64,000 bases of DNA from Luscinia megarhynchos (taxonomy: Eukaryota; Chordata; Aves; Passeriformes; Turdidae). The DNA lies in assembly GCA_034336665.1 (NCBI GenBank), contig CM067584.1, positions 4,506,699 to 4,570,698 on the forward strand, read 5' to 3'. The position numbers and the translations under genes were made by a program. The notes under the pieces were generated by a model. The model was not told where the DNA came from and did no database searches. It saw nothing but the letters and a program-made list of their open reading frames with translations. The stretch's first letter is position 1, and each line of letters opens with the position of its first letter. Below, in pieces: positions 46,076-58,390 of this stretch.

Positions 46076-48368
46076 TTTAGGAGGGGGAATTTCCTGCCAG
46101 GATTTTGTTGACCAGCACTGGGCACCTTTCACTTATTTGCTTTTCAACCTTTATAATTCATTTTGCTCTATTTCCATGTGTGTAATTATATGGCCATTTA
46201 AAAACATGGAAATCTTTGGTTTTGAGGTTTGCTGGGTTCAAATTCAGCTGGAAATTTTTCAGAGAAATCTTTCCCAAGTCCTCAGCAGTTTAGGAGCAGA
46301 GATCCCCATCATGAGGTGCTGCTGCTCCATGTGGGGATCAAAGGGCTCAACCAAAGAGCTCAGAGATTTTTAGGGACAGAGAACAACATTTGACTATTTT
46401 GGGCTAAATTTAGGTTTATTTTAGCATTTGCATTCCCTTCCTTGAACTTGAACTCTGCTGAATCTTTAGGGTTGGAAAAGACCTCCAAGATGAAGTTGAA
46501 GTTTTGGCTGAATTTCACTTTTTCCCCCCAATTTGTCCAAGGGTAAAAACATTTCACAGTCCCTCCTCTGCACAGCTGGTCCTGGTAGAAGGACTTAGAG
46601 TGCACCCAAACCTCAGGAGAATTCAGGCTTTTTAATGCTCAAATTATGTTTAAAGATTGAAATGAGGCTCTAGAGGAGCATCTTTATGTTGATAAAAGCA
46701 GAAAATCCTCTGTACTCACCCATTTTCCTCAGTGAGCCTTAACCCAGCTTGAGGCTCCACTGCTTAAACCCAAAATGCAGCATTCTGCTTTAATGCTGAG
46801 CATTATAATAAATGGGGGATGTTGTTCCACATTCCAGCACTTTTACAAACCTCTTGCCATGCAATTCTTCCATATTTTCAAATAACAACACCCAATTAAG
46901 CACTTGAATCAGTGCTGCCCTCAGCAGAGATGTAATTAAGCAGGTGTTTAAATCCCTTGTTAAATTAGTCTCTTATATTTTTCTTTCCTAATCTCCCATT
47001 ACTATTCCTGTGCAGGAAAATAATGGGAAAACAAATGAATCCTGAAGCTCTGGCTCCAGGCCTGTAGGGGTCAAACTGTATCAGCCATGCAAAAAAGATC
47101 TATGAGATCTAATCAAATTTGAGGGGGAAAAAAAAACAGCTTTAAAGAGGAGCTGGTGGATAACAGCAGTGAAAGGCAAAACATCGCTTCCCTGGGAAGG
47201 GAAAAAAAGTTAAGTGAAATAAAAATCCACTTGCAGAAGGGCATTATGTGGCACTTTTCCCAAGTAATGGCTCGACTGCTGTAATTTTGAATGCTCACAA
47301 AATGCATCCGTGGCCTGGCCATAAAGAGAATAGGGAAACAAAGAGGTTGCTAATTCAATTACAGATGTTAGAGATCAAGCTCTCTGCTATTCATCCAAAT
47401 GAAAATTTACACTAAATAACATTCTCATGAATTGGCTCAGCAGCTTAATGGACTAAAACTCTCCCCACTAACAGATTGCCCAGGCTCGGAGAGGTCCTGA
47501 AAATTGTCCCTGTGGTGGATACCTTTAACCAAGCCTCCTCTGGTGGAATAAATGGAATAAAGTCACATCATCACTTTCACTGCTCTCTTTGCTGAGAGAG
47601 GCACCCAAGAGTTCCTGTGCAAAGTTTGTTCCTGTCGTGGTTATGGCCAGAGCAGGAGATTCAGGGTGTTACAGAGGTCCCAAATTTTGGACAACTTTCT
47701 AGAGATGTCTTAAACCAAATGTTTTTTATATTATATAGAACCAGTATTTTTTATATTTTTATATCACAAATAAATAAAATAAATTATGTATATATATATA
47801 TAAATAGTAATATAAATAATTTTCAAAAAAAGACAAAAATATCTCATGAAAACATCTCATGACCCTTGAAAAATTTTGCCATGAGATTATGCTGGAGCAG
47901 CTCTGCTGCTGCTGGGGAAAAGTAACCAAAAAGTTGAGCCAAGAAGGCATTTTCAGGTGTTTTAAAGGTTCCATTTCTCTTGTGCTGTTAAACTTTGTGC
48001 AGATGGATTTGGGAGAGAAAAGTGAATGGTTTGGTAGCGAAGGGGATCTTATTTCAAACTGGTATAGAAATTACCCCCTGCATGAGTTTGGTTCACTCAA
48101 AAAATGAAGCTTGTCCTTTGTCAGAACATTTACCCTGATTTTTACACAACTTCCAGGGAAATTTGGATGGGATCAGTTTCTCCATGGGTTTCTCTGTCCC
48201 TGTGACATCCAGTTGGTCACCTAAAAAGATCTTTCCAAAATCTACTTTTGGACTTTTGTGTCCCCAGGAAGGGACATGGGGAGTTCTTTGGAGGCAGCTG
48301 GGTCTCTTCAGCCACAAGAAAAGATCAAAGTGCTTTTATCACCCTGATCCCTGATGGGAGGGAGCTGG
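46076..48368. other. Unique DNA, candidate conserved non-coding blocks
   Basis: A GGGTTGGAAAAGACCTCCAAGA word (46470-46491) may be a CR1 remnant. Positions 46880-46985 and 47330-47490 are AT-rich with TAATTAAG, CTAATTCAATTACAG and AATTGGCTCAGCAGCTTAATGG-like words that suggest possible conservation. An AT tract lies at 47770-47820. Confidence 0.35.
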
Positions 48369-48369
48369 A

Positions 48370-48645
48370 ATTGTGGATCCAGGCTCTCCTGGGTCACTCC
48401 CAGTCACAGGGCAAGAGGGTGAAAATTGAAATAGAGGAAATTCCATTTAACATAATTAAAAGTTCTCTGCTCTGGGAGAGGCTGAACCCTGGAATACATT
48501 TCCCAGAGGACTCTCCATCCCTGGGGATACTCAACATTTCCTGGACGTGGGCATGGGCAGCCTGTCCCAGCTGGGCTTTTCATGGAGGATTTCCCGAGGA
48601 GGATTTGGATTCCACTTCCAACCCACAACTGGTCTGTGCCTCTGA
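48370..48645 (+). mobile_element. Old CR1 LINE 3' fragment
   Basis: GGATCCAGGCTCTCCTGGGT, CAGGGCAAGAGGGTGAAAAT, AGGAAATTCCATTTAACAT, CTCTCCATCCCTGGGGATAC, TGGGCAGCCTGTCC and GATTCCACTTCCAACCC follow the order of an older CR1 subfamily; heavily diverged. Confidence 0.78.
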
Positions 48646-49530
48646 GATTTAAGAACAAAATCCATGGGGAAAGGCAATCAGTGTTCCAAAATGTGAAAAG
48701 TGAGAGTCAAGCTACCAGATCAGTTACAATTCTGAGAGTGGGAGTGATGTAAAACCCAGGAAAAAAATGGATTTTTTTCCATTCAGCCTTCAAAAAGTTT
48801 GCACAACAACGCGTGGTTCTGGTGCTTGTTATGAAACACTTCAAACCTTTCTTTATATGTTTTTAAATTCCCCAAATTCTTCCATTTGTACAGCTATGAC
48901 TTAACACTCAAAAATTGCCTCAATTCTTTTGGGTTAAATTTTGAATCCTAAATGAAGCAGCAAATAACACGTTTCTGCTTAATCCCATGATTATTAAATA
49001 TAGAGTGTGAAAATGCTGTTGATGAAGAGTTCCTTGCTTTAAAGGTTACTTTCCTAAAAATAAAAAAGGGGCCCAGACACGTTTTCTGTGCAGGGGCTCA
49101 TTTTCTTTGCCTACCAGGGACAAAGAGCTGCATTTAAAGGTCATCGGTTCTTTTGTATGTTAATAAACAATTAGCATGGCTGGGGGGAGAGCAGCATCAG
49201 CTCCTTCAGAACGAGTTCCTGAGCAAATTAACCATTCCTGACAAGTCCTGGATGCCGGGATGAACATCTCCAGGATGGCTTCTCAGCCTGAGAAAATCCT
49301 GCTGTTTAATCAGCTCTGGCTAACAATTATTTCTCTCCTTGACAAGTGCCTTGTGGGATTTCAGTCCCCTCCTCTCTTCCTCCCCAGATTATTATTTTTA
49401 TTATTGTAACATTTTGCAGCCGATAAGGAAAAAGCATTTAGGAAAAGGAAATAAGTGCCTTTTTCCTCCCAGGCAGTTCTGCTGTTGTATGCAGATGAGA
49501 TTTATGTGCTGTGAATCCCAATGGGATGTT
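48646..49530. other. Unique DNA, candidate conserved non-coding block
   Basis: Positions about 49090-49335 (AAAGGTCATCGGTTC, GTTAATAAACAATTAGCATG, AGAACGAGTTCCTGAG, GCAAATTAACCATTCCTGAC) look non-repetitive and enhancer-like. Nothing else was recognised. Confidence 0.35.
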
Positions 49531-49536
49531 TGGAGT

Positions 49537-50098
49537 TGTCCTAAGTTACAATGTGAAGATGTGCCCAAAAGTCTGGATTCTGTCACCATCTGCTGAAACC
49601 AAGTGGGGCAGTGATCCTTATCTCTGTGGGAGATATCCTCTGTTAATGGGCAGCTGTTAAACCAGCTGGGGCAGTGTTCTTTACCTTTCCCACAGCCCAT
49701 CCTCCCTCCAGGACATATCTCCTGTTCATGGCCATTGAGTCCCAGTGCATGACTGATAAAATTACATCATCCCACTGGGAGATGCTCCACCCAGGGGGAG
49801 GAGCCAAGCCTTTCCTACTTAGATAAAAACTGAGATTTGGAACACCAGAGCAGCCTTTTCCACTGGATTCCAGAGGACAAGAGCTACCAGACCTTTCTAC
49901 AGGATCACTGCTTCAACAAGAGCACTTCATCTGGATTGCTGCCACCGCCCTCACTAGCGGGGTGTCAGGTTCTATTCTGACTCTGTCAGTGGTTTTTCTT
50001 TTATACTATTGCATGCATTTTATTTTATGATTTTTCCCCTATTGAATTGAATTTCTGACTTGGAGTCTCTCACTGGTTTCACTTTCAAAACCATTACA
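49537..50098 (+). mobile_element. Solo LTR C2 (short form)
   Basis: 562 bp, begins TGTCCTAAGTTACAATG and ends CTTTCAAAACCATTACA. Flanked by a perfect 5-bp target-site duplication, GGAGT, at 49532-49536 and 50099-50103. Shares its 3' end with C1 and carries an extra copy-specific stretch of about 40 bp near TTTCTACAGGATCACTGC. Confidence 0.94.
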
Positions 50099-50103
50099 GG
50101 AGT

Positions 50104-51742
50104 TTCACACATCACTAGAGGGGCAGTGCCCCCCAAACCCTGAGAATCTGCCCCACGTGAGGCACTAAAATTGCTGCAATCGTGGCCAGGAGTCCCTCAC
50201 TTGCCAAAGGGCAGACAGCACAGATTCAATAGCCCACAAAAGCCTTGCTCTTCCCATTCCCAAACTGCCCAGGAACATCTGCAGCCTGGCAATCCATTTA
50301 TTTATTCTTTCCTAATCACTAGAAAACACTGTTTCGACTTCTCAGAATGACTTTCACCTGCCCTGGTTATTTACTTAACTTTCCTATTAGTTCTGCCTGG
50401 CTTTTTTATTTATTTATTTATTTATTTTGGGTGCCAAGGGATATTCACTTTCTAAGTTTCCAGAATAGAGAAACATTGAGTCAGATTTTTTTTTTTTTCC
50501 AGTGGCAGAAGAGCTGTTGCTGCTGCAGGTGAGAGGGGTGGCAGAGAAAGGAGTCTGTGGAAAACAGGGAGGCTCCAAGGATATACCTTCCCCGCCTACT
50601 GCAGGCTCCTTGTCAGGGTAATACTGGGACAGGGGAGAGGTTGGATACCCACTTTAAATCAGTGATCAGGAAATCAGTGATCAGTAATCAATAATCAGGA
50701 AATCACCTTTGTCCCCCTGTCCTCCCTGCTCTGTCCCCATCCTGCTGCAGGTTTTCAGCCTGGAAATCTAGAAGTTTGACCCAGTCCAGCGTTTCTCCCA
50801 GTTTTAGGGATCCTCCCAGGGCTGAATGAGGTGCAGGGAAGTTTTGTCCTGGATGGGAGGTGAGCCTGGGATGTTGGAATTCCCAGCAGGAGTGCCCAGG
50901 AGCTGAAGGAAGTGCAGTGACACCTCAGACCCAGCAGGACAGGGCACTGAACCCACCTGATGGGGCAGAAAAGTTGCACCAGTTCAGGTGAATGGGAATA
51001 TTGACATTTTCCAGGGATAGAAATTCCCCTTGGAGTCAAGGAGATGATTCCTGCCAGTCCAGCACTTACTGCACAGCTCCAGGCAAACACTCGCAGTAAT
51101 TACCATTATCTCCTGGATTGTTTCCTATCTCCTCCTTGACACAGCCCCTTCAGTCAATAAAAATATTTGGGTATTTCAAAGCAGCACCTCGTGTTTGGGG
51201 GAGATGCTGGAGCAGCTCCAAAGCAGCATCTCAAAGGGCTTTTGCTGCTTCTGCTGCACTGAATATTCAGTTTACATTTGTGTGTGGATGGTGCAGGGGT
51301 CCAGCTCCTCTTGCTTTTTTGTTTGTTTGTTTTTAATTAATTTCTTTGTTGTTTCCTGCCCCCAGAGCAATCAAGTGAGGCAGTTTGAGAGCACTGGTGA
51401 CAGATACAGACACGAAACAAGGGAGCAAGGTCTAAAAACTCCCTGCCATGGGTGAGAGCCCTACTTTGCACTTTTGGGATAAAAACCACCAAAAGGCAGA
51501 AATCATTGGGGAAAGGGTGGGAGAGTCCCTCAATAAACAGTTCCTTCTGCATTAATTAACTTGGTTAATGTGATGTGGAAGGAATACAGAGGAACTGTTC
51601 TCCATGCTGAAAGAACTTTCCAAAAATCCTCATAACAAAGTTTGGATTTAGATTTCGCTTTGTAAATGAGTATTAAAGAATTAACACCAAGGGAATTGAG
51701 TGCTGGGTTTGGTTCTTGGGACTGATGAAAGCTGGCACATGA
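50104..51742. other. Unique non-coding DNA with a (TTTA)n run
   Basis: (TTTA)n at 50403-50428 and a T run at 50489-50500. Positions 50663-50705 repeat TCAGTGATCAGGAAATCA words about three times. No gene was recognised. Confidence 0.5.
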
Positions 51743-51962
51743 AGATTTAGTTTGGAAATTGGGGAAAGATTCTTCCCTGTGAGAGTGTGGAGGGGCTGGG
51801 ATGGAATTCCCAGAGGAGCTGTGGCTGCCCCTGGATCCCTGGAGGTCCAAAATCAGTTTGGAGCAGCCTGGGGCAGTGGGATGTGTCCCTGCCCATGGCA
51901 GGGGTTGAAACTGGATCATATTTTATGTTCTTCTCACCCCACCCATTCCAGGATTCCACGAG
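51743..51962 (+). mobile_element. CR1 LINE 3'-end fragment
   Basis: GAAATTGGGGAAAGATTCTT, CCCTGTGAGAGTGTGGAGG, CCCAGAGGAGCTGTGGCTGC, CCCTGGATCCCTGGAGGTCC, CCCTGCCCATGGCAGGGG and CCCACCCATTCCAGGATTCC are in CR1 order. Confidence 0.92.
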
Positions 51963-52032
51963 CATCTTCCTTCCTCTTTTTTCCTACACTAAGTGGCATC
52001 AGGAATGCTTCATGAAGAAAAGATTCCCCAAC

Positions 52033-52186
52033 TTTCCAGCACTATGTGTAAAGTCTGTGATAAATATTCATTCCCAAGGAAACTGCCCCCCACAAGTTTT
52101 AATTCCCCTTTCCAGCACTATGTGTAAAGTCTGTGATAAATATTCATTCCCAAGGAAGCTGCCCCCCACAAGTATGAATTCCCCTT
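52033..52186. repeat. 76-bp tandem duplication, 2 copies
   Basis: TTTCCAGCACTATGTGTAAA begins each copy, with the second exactly 76 bp after the first. They differ at few positions (for example CAAGTTTTAATT against CAAGTATGAATT), so the duplication is recent. Confidence 0.96.
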
Positions 52187-52342
52187 TTTAACATGAAGAG
52201 CTTCCTCCTTTCCATGAAAAGCAAACAAAAAAGGGACAGAAATGACAGCACAGGAATGGATGAGCTGGAGCACAGCTGCACACCCTGCACCAGCTTGGCT
52301 ATTAACTCCAAGGAAATGCAAGGAAATTCGGGAATAGGTTCC

Positions 52343-52417
52343 CTGGAATGGCCATGGCAGGGTGGCACTGGGTGGGATTTAAGGTTCTTCCAACCCAAAC
52401 CATTCCAGGATTCTCTG
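52343..52417 (+). mobile_element. CR1 LINE 3'-tail fragment
   Basis: GGCCATGGCAGGGTGGCACT, GGGTGGGATTTAAGGTTCTT and CCAACCCAAACCATTCCAGG form a short CR1 tail. Confidence 0.86.
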
Positions 52418-53855
52418 CAATCCCCCCAGAAAAGTGTCAGGTCCAGGATATCCGAGAGCTCAGCTCTGCCTGACCCAGATTTGAACAGGACTCACTCCTA
52501 ACCATGACCAAGCTCCATTTCCCAGGAATTCCAGTGGAGAGGCAGCTTCTGGTGCTCCCTCCCCAGCCTCTTGGAATGGAGTTTTGTCTGGGTACAATTC
52601 AGCTGAAAAGCAAATGCTGTGGAAAATTTACATTACACCCCAGAGTTTCATTGAGCACAGAGCATTTTTCAATTCCAGAGTGAGCTGCAAAGCTTAAACC
52701 GGGCAAAGAATTCATTATTTTAATGATAATAATTTACACTTGCATGGGAGCTTTCATCCAAGAAAATACCACCTTAGAATTTTCCCTTCACAGCCTCTCC
52801 AAGATGGGATAATTTCACCTTGATAAGTGTGTGCATTATGTTTGCCTTTGCTGCTTCTGAAGGAAAAAAAAAAGAAGATTATTATAGTTTGTACAGTTGA
52901 GTGTTTATTATAAAAATATTTTACATTTATATTGTAGTTTTCTTAAAATCTGAATGTGGTTTTGAAACCCTGCTTTAAAGCTATCAATCCCCTCTTAGGA
53001 AAGATTATCCTAGGGCTGTGTCCTTGGGGAAACTGAGGGAAAAACCTCCTGGGGCTTCTCTGGGGCTTTTTTTTATTTCTTTTTGAAGGAAGCAGAGACT
53101 GATTTGCATCTCTGGGAATGGAGGCCCATTAGTGACATCAAATCTGCTGGTCCAGCTCAGCTGGGACCTTAAAAATCAAATATTTTTTCTTAAAAGGGAT
53201 TTCTCCGTCTGCAAGCCTCAGAGTAGGATTATTTTCTGTGGTTTCAGTCCAGCTTTTAATATCTTTGTCTATGGAAAACACAGCAGATCCTCCTTTTCTT
53301 TCTGTATTGGCAAATTTAGCTAATTTGGCCTCTTTTGATGAGTAATAAATTCCCCAGACCAAAGCTGATTTCTTTCAGCCTGTGTCTTTTTGGGGGCTCT
53401 GCATAAACATGCAAAAGTTTATTTTTATTTCTTTTTTCTTCTGCAATTCCCTTTGCACTATTTACTCATTTTTTAAAATACAAAATTGCCTTTTTTTTGT
53501 GTTATATTTTGTTTTGTTTTTCTTGCTCCCAAAACTATTGGGAACTTTTAATTTAAACATGTGGGAGCAGCAGAAGGCAGTTAAAAACATGGAGGCAAAA
53601 CCATTTCATGGCAAGGGGTTTATAAATCCTAAATGAGCCCAAACTGGGCTTAAAAAGCATTTTCCAGAGGAAATATCCCAATTACAGGACAGATTGCAGG
53701 ATATTATGTTCTTGGTGATAGATTCATGGAGTGTTGTTAAATTTATAAATAAGTTTAGATTTGATAGAGTAATAAAGATTTCACGGATTATTTGGGGATT
53801 TTCTTCTTTCTTAACTGGTGGGAGTGACAAAACTTTATCAGACTGGAACTTTAAT
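52418..53855. other. Unique non-coding DNA, no gene seen
   Basis: About 1.4 kb with no recognised element. Positions 52590-52830 are AT-rich and non-repetitive (AACCGGGCAAAGAATTCATT and similar words) and could be conserved. Confidence 0.42.
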
Positions 53856-54012
53856 GTAATAGTAATATATTATAGTAATTAAAATAATAATTAAAATAAA
53901 ATGGTAATATGTTAGTAATAGTAATAATAATAGCATAATATTAAAATAATGTGTGATGGTATAATATATTAATTACTATTATTATTATTATTAATAATGA
54001 AATATTAAATGT
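53856..54012. repeat. AT-rich (AAT/TAG)n low-complexity region
   Basis: Irregular TAGTAATA, AATTAAAATAAT and ATTATTATT words; no single period. Confidence 0.85.
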
Positions 54013-54973
54013 AATTTAATTAATGGACAGATATGACCTTATTCTGCCTTTTTCCATCACTGTCACAGCTATTCCACTGCTTTAAAAAAAACCCAACACT
54101 TTGGCTTCAAACTTAGCAAAGCCTCTGATAAACTCAGAAAAATCTTTAATGTCAGCACTGAAGACAAAACCATCGGTGCAATTAATTATTTCAGTCACAT
54201 TCTGCATGGCAAAGAAAGAATTAATATGTTTTCATTCTTTATTTTAATGGAGCAAATTGAAAAAAAAAAGGTAATTTTGGGCTACCCACAGGAACTGCTG
54301 CAGGATTTCATGACCTGGGTTCATGGGTTTGGTGCTGTTCCAACTGGAAGAGCAGGGAGTGGTTTTTGTTCAGATTTTCCTCAAAGTATCTGAGGAACAG
54401 AAATAGAGGCAATAATTATTAATTAAATGAGGTGGTTCCAGCCTGCAGGATCCAGGGAATGAGCTCTAGATAAAAACCTTTGGATTTCCCAACTTGTGTG
54501 GACACAGCATTAACTAAAGCTCCTCGTTCCTTGCCAGGCAAGTTTATGTTTCCCCATCCCCACTTCTTTCCTGGCTTTTTTTTTCCACCAGTGCCTTATT
54601 AATGAACTGTGAAAGCTGACATTTCCAATAAGGAACAATTAAATCTGGGACTAAATGAAATGAAGTCATTCATTTACAAAATAATAGCTAACAAGCACGA
54701 GGAGGAGGAAAAATGATTGCAAGTCTGGGAAAAAAAAAAGGAAAAAGAGTAAATTAAGTCTGACTCCATTAATGTTCTTTAAATACTTCTGTTGCTCCGA
54801 AAATTAAATGGGAAGCATCTTATTAACTTCCTGCAGAAGGGAGGAGGGGGATATTCAGCATGACAAGTGTTAAAGGCAGAAATCCTTCCGAGGTGTTGTG
54901 TGGGGAACGGATTTAAATTCTTAATTTTCACCCTCCCTTCCTTGCAGAGGTGCTGGAGCAGGTCTGGAGCAAA
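54013..54973. other. Unique DNA, candidate conserved non-coding block
   Basis: Positions about 54500-54860 (GCTCCTCGTTCCTTGCC, GAACAATTAAATCTGGGAC, AAAATAATAGCTAACAAGC, TTGCTCCGAAAATTAAATGG) are non-repetitive and enhancer-like in texture. Confidence 0.35.
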
Positions 54974-54974
54974 G

Positions 54975-55085
54975 AATCCTGAAATTATGGAATGGTTTGG
55001 GTTGGAAGGGACCTTAAATCCTGTTCAGGATGATCAGAGATGCCTTCCACTGTCCCAGGCTGCTCCAAACTTCCAGGGACGGAGA
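54975..55085 (-). mobile_element. CR1 LINE 3'-end fragment
   Basis: AATTATGGAATGGTTTGGGT, TGGAAGGGACCTTAAATCC, CACTGTCCCAGGCTGCTCC and AACTTCCAGGGACGG follow the reversed CR1 order. Confidence 0.88.
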
Positions 55086-55680
55086 ATTCCCTGGGCAGGA
55101 GCAGAGGCCTGATGAATGCATTTCACCTAAAAAAGCTGCTGAGATCAGCACTGAGGGTCCTTCCAGCCCTAAAACACCTTTCCATGGGGATCCAGGGAGC
55201 AGGAGTAGGGCTGGGGATGTGGGATGTGGAATGTGGGATGTGGGATGTGGGATGTGAAAGGAATAATGAAATTACCCAAATTTCAGAATTCCCAGCCCCA
55301 TGGGAGGAATACCCTGGGTCCTGCTCAGGTTCAGAGGAGGGACAGAAACAAGAATTCCCCCCCCTGGGGGGTGGATTCAGGGGATCCTGTGGAGAATCCT
55401 GCACACAATCTATGTTCTCTCTATATTCCAACCTGCAAGGACAGAATTCCTTTCAGACCCCAGTGGGTCGAGGCTGAAGTGCCTCTGCCTCAGTTTCTCT
55501 GTTCTGGGGATTTCCAGGGGTGCAGAATTCCCTCCCTGAGACCCTCCAGCCCCAGAACTGCATTTCTGAGAGATGCTCAACCCACAGCCAGTTCCAGGTT
55601 ATTCCCTGGCACATCCAGACACTCATCCTCTGCTGCATGGTGTGACTGGGTTTTACAATCCAAATCCAATTCCAGGCTGA
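55086..55680. other. Unique non-coding DNA with a short 7-bp array
   Basis: Positions 55216-55258 contain six GGGATGT-type heptamers in tandem. Several open frames cross both strands with no recognisable domain. Confidence 0.5.
55216..55258. repeat. (GGGATGT)n, about 6 copies
   Basis: GGGATGT heptamers with one GGAATGT variant. Confidence 0.92.
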
Positions 55681-55685
55681 CCCCT

Positions 55686-56397
55686 TGTCCTGGTTTGGAG
55701 GACAGGTGTCTGGCAAGAAAGGCAGAAGCTTCTCTTTGAAATGGAGAATGTAAACCCCGTTCCTCCAAATTATTATTATAATTTTGAAATTAAGGGACTC
55801 TCAGGCAAAGAGATGGGAACAGGAATAACAGTTCTTCACTAGGAAAATTAAAATAGAAATGCAGTATTACACAGAACAATCCCAAACACTGCCAGAGTCA
55901 GAATCCAAGCTGACACCCGTCAGTCAGGCAGGGTGTTGGCAGCAGTCCCATTCAATGGTGGCTGCATCCTCCTGCAGTGGCAGGTGTGGTTCAGCTGGAG
56001 CAGTGCTCCTGTAGAAGGTGCAGTTTTCCTCTGAAGGTCCAGGGATGATGTGGAAGGGTCTGGTTTTCCTCTGCAATCCAGTGGAAAAGGCTGCTCTGGT
56101 CTTCCAAATCTCAGTTTTTATCTGGGTAGGAAATGTTTGGCTTCTCCTCCTGGCTGGAGCATCTGCCAGTGGGATGATGTAATTTTATCAGTCATGCCCT
56201 GGGACTCAATGGCCATGAACAGGAGATATCTCCTGGAGGGAGGATGGGCTGTGGAAAGATAAAGATGATTGCCCCAGCTGGTTTAAAGCTGGCCCATTAG
56301 CAGATAATATGTGCCAGGAGATCAGGGTCACTGCCCCACCTGGCTGCAGCAGATGGGGACAGAATTCACATTTTTCTGGCCACATCAACCCAACACA
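55686..56397 (-). mobile_element. Solo LTR C3 (long form)
   Basis: 712 bp. On the minus strand it begins TGTGTTGGGTTGATGTGG and ends CCTCCAAACCAGGACA. Flanked by a perfect 5-bp target-site duplication, CCCCT, at 55681-55685 and 56398-56402. Shares the 5' ~450 bp with C1 and C2, but its last ~220 bp (through AAGAACTGTTATTCC and CTTAATTTCAAAATT) match only C4. Confidence 0.94.
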
Positions 56398-56402
56398 CCC
56401 CT

Positions 56403-58385
56403 CTAAACCCAAACTCCAATGAGGAGTGCAAACACTGCAGGAACAAATGGGAAAGAGCAAAGCACTGCTGGAATTTCAGGGAGTGCTGATTTGCTGTGCC
56501 AGCTCCACGTTTGCCTTGCTGCTTTAATGCACTTTGATTTAGAATCTCTGAAGGCTCAAGTTAATATTTTGCAATCAATTATTCTTAGGAGGATTTGTAG
56601 AATTCACCATTCTTACCTAAGAATTTGAGTTCTACTTGAATTAATCTAAAAATCTCCATCCTTTTCTCAAACACTCCCCACAACCCTGTGTGTTTTCTTC
56701 CCCTCAGACTGAGGAATATTTGAAAAGGAGAATTAGAAAGAGATTCAGATCCAGCTTGGAAAAAAGAACCCCAACATTGATTTCCTCAGTTATACTTAAG
56801 GCCCTTTCCTTTTGTAAAATAAATAACCTGAATAAACACGTCAGGGAAGATTAAAACCTCATTAAAAAGTGTAAACAGAGTACAAAGGAGATAAAAAAAA
56901 AAAAAGAAGCTTGACTGAATTGAATAATGGCAATAATAAAATCACTACCCAATATTGCCAGTTAAAAGTCCTGCTAAGGGGGAAGATGGGAAGCAGAGCT
57001 GCTGTTATCTCACACTCAGGATGGAGATTTCTTCTCAATAATTAGATAACATTTTAATGAATAAATTAATTCCATTATCCAGGAAATGGGGATCATTGAT
57101 AAAGCAGATTCCAGGCCAGTTCCCAAATCTAATCAGGGATATTCTGCTCAAGATGCTCAGGGAGGGAGCTGAAATATTTCTCCCTGCCCACCCAAAGGAG
57201 GCACAAATGCTGAGGCCACCACTCCATCCCTGCCTGCAGAAGAGCTGTAAAATCTCAATATTAATGCAAATTATGGCTTTCAGGCTGGCAATTATCCATT
57301 TTTATTTTACTGAGGTGAGCAGGGTGGTTGCATATATCAAATGCTAAAGAAAACAACTTTATCTTCTTTTCAGGTGGCATCCATTGAAAGACAAATCCAC
57401 AGAAAAGGTGAAATATTGCCTGGTGCAGGGAAGAACTTGAGCAGCCTTGGAGAGCAGGATGAAGTTGTGTCAATGCAGTGCCAGTGCTCAAAATCTTTAA
57501 TTTAAAGGGTAAGGAGAGGGAAAAGAAGTAGAGGGGAGAATTTCGTGAGGGAAAGGGCAAAATGAGTGCACAGAAGGCATGTTTCCATAGGAAATGACAG
57601 GAGCAAGAGGAGGAATTATATTTCTGAATTGAAAGTAAAATGTAATTCTGGAGGAGGACAGGAATGTGACTGGGCACAGGCACCTTGTGATTATCACCTC
57701 TGCTTCTCCCTGGCAGAGAACAGCGAGGGGAAATGCTGTAATTGCCTGCCTGGCCTTTCAGTCAGGATCAAGCAGTGGGATTTCAGTAATGAGACCTTTA
57801 CTCGGGCTCTGGAGGCACCTGAGGAGTGATGGGAGAGCTCCCAGCAGGGCTCTGGGGTGGCCTCCAGTGCCACCAAACTGCTGCTGCTCCTCAGCCCTGG
57901 GTGCCTGCCCAGCTCCAGGGGCTGCTGTGTGATGGGCACAACCTCTGGGTGCCATAGGGCCACTTTCAACAACAAAAAACAGCATTTCCACACCCCTGAC
58001 ATGTGCAGAAACCTTTCCATGTCCTTTTTTAATCCCAGCTGTCACCCTGGTCCTCTCCAGAACTCTGTTTTGAGCCACCCTGTGCTGTGTCCAGAGTTTT
58101 CCCTTCACCAGTTCCAATAAAACCCTACAAACCAACCACGGGGCTGGCAGTGGAATAACAAACTGAGTGAGTGCAGCTCTTGGGTGCTTTAATCACCTTT
58201 CCTCGTGGAATTCCCTCAATTCCTTCATTCCCATCCTGAGCTGGAATGCTGCAGCCACTGTTGGCCTTTATTTCAGATTTCTGGATAAAGGAGGGTGGTT
58301 TTCACTGATTTTCAGTGCTTGAGGAGGCACCTGGAGCCCGGCTGTGTAAAACACTAATAGTGGATTTGGTTCAACAATTTGAAAT
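56403..58385. other. Unique non-coding DNA, no gene seen
   Basis: About 2 kb with no recognised repeat. Open frames near 57550-58135 on both strands overlap each other and have no recognisable domain. Confidence 0.45.
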
Positions 58386-58390
58386 TTTCC

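Noticed and set aside
46465..46495. GGGTTGGAAAAGACCTCCAAGA, a CR1-like word
   Set aside because: Too short to call; neighbouring sequence does not continue the CR1 order.
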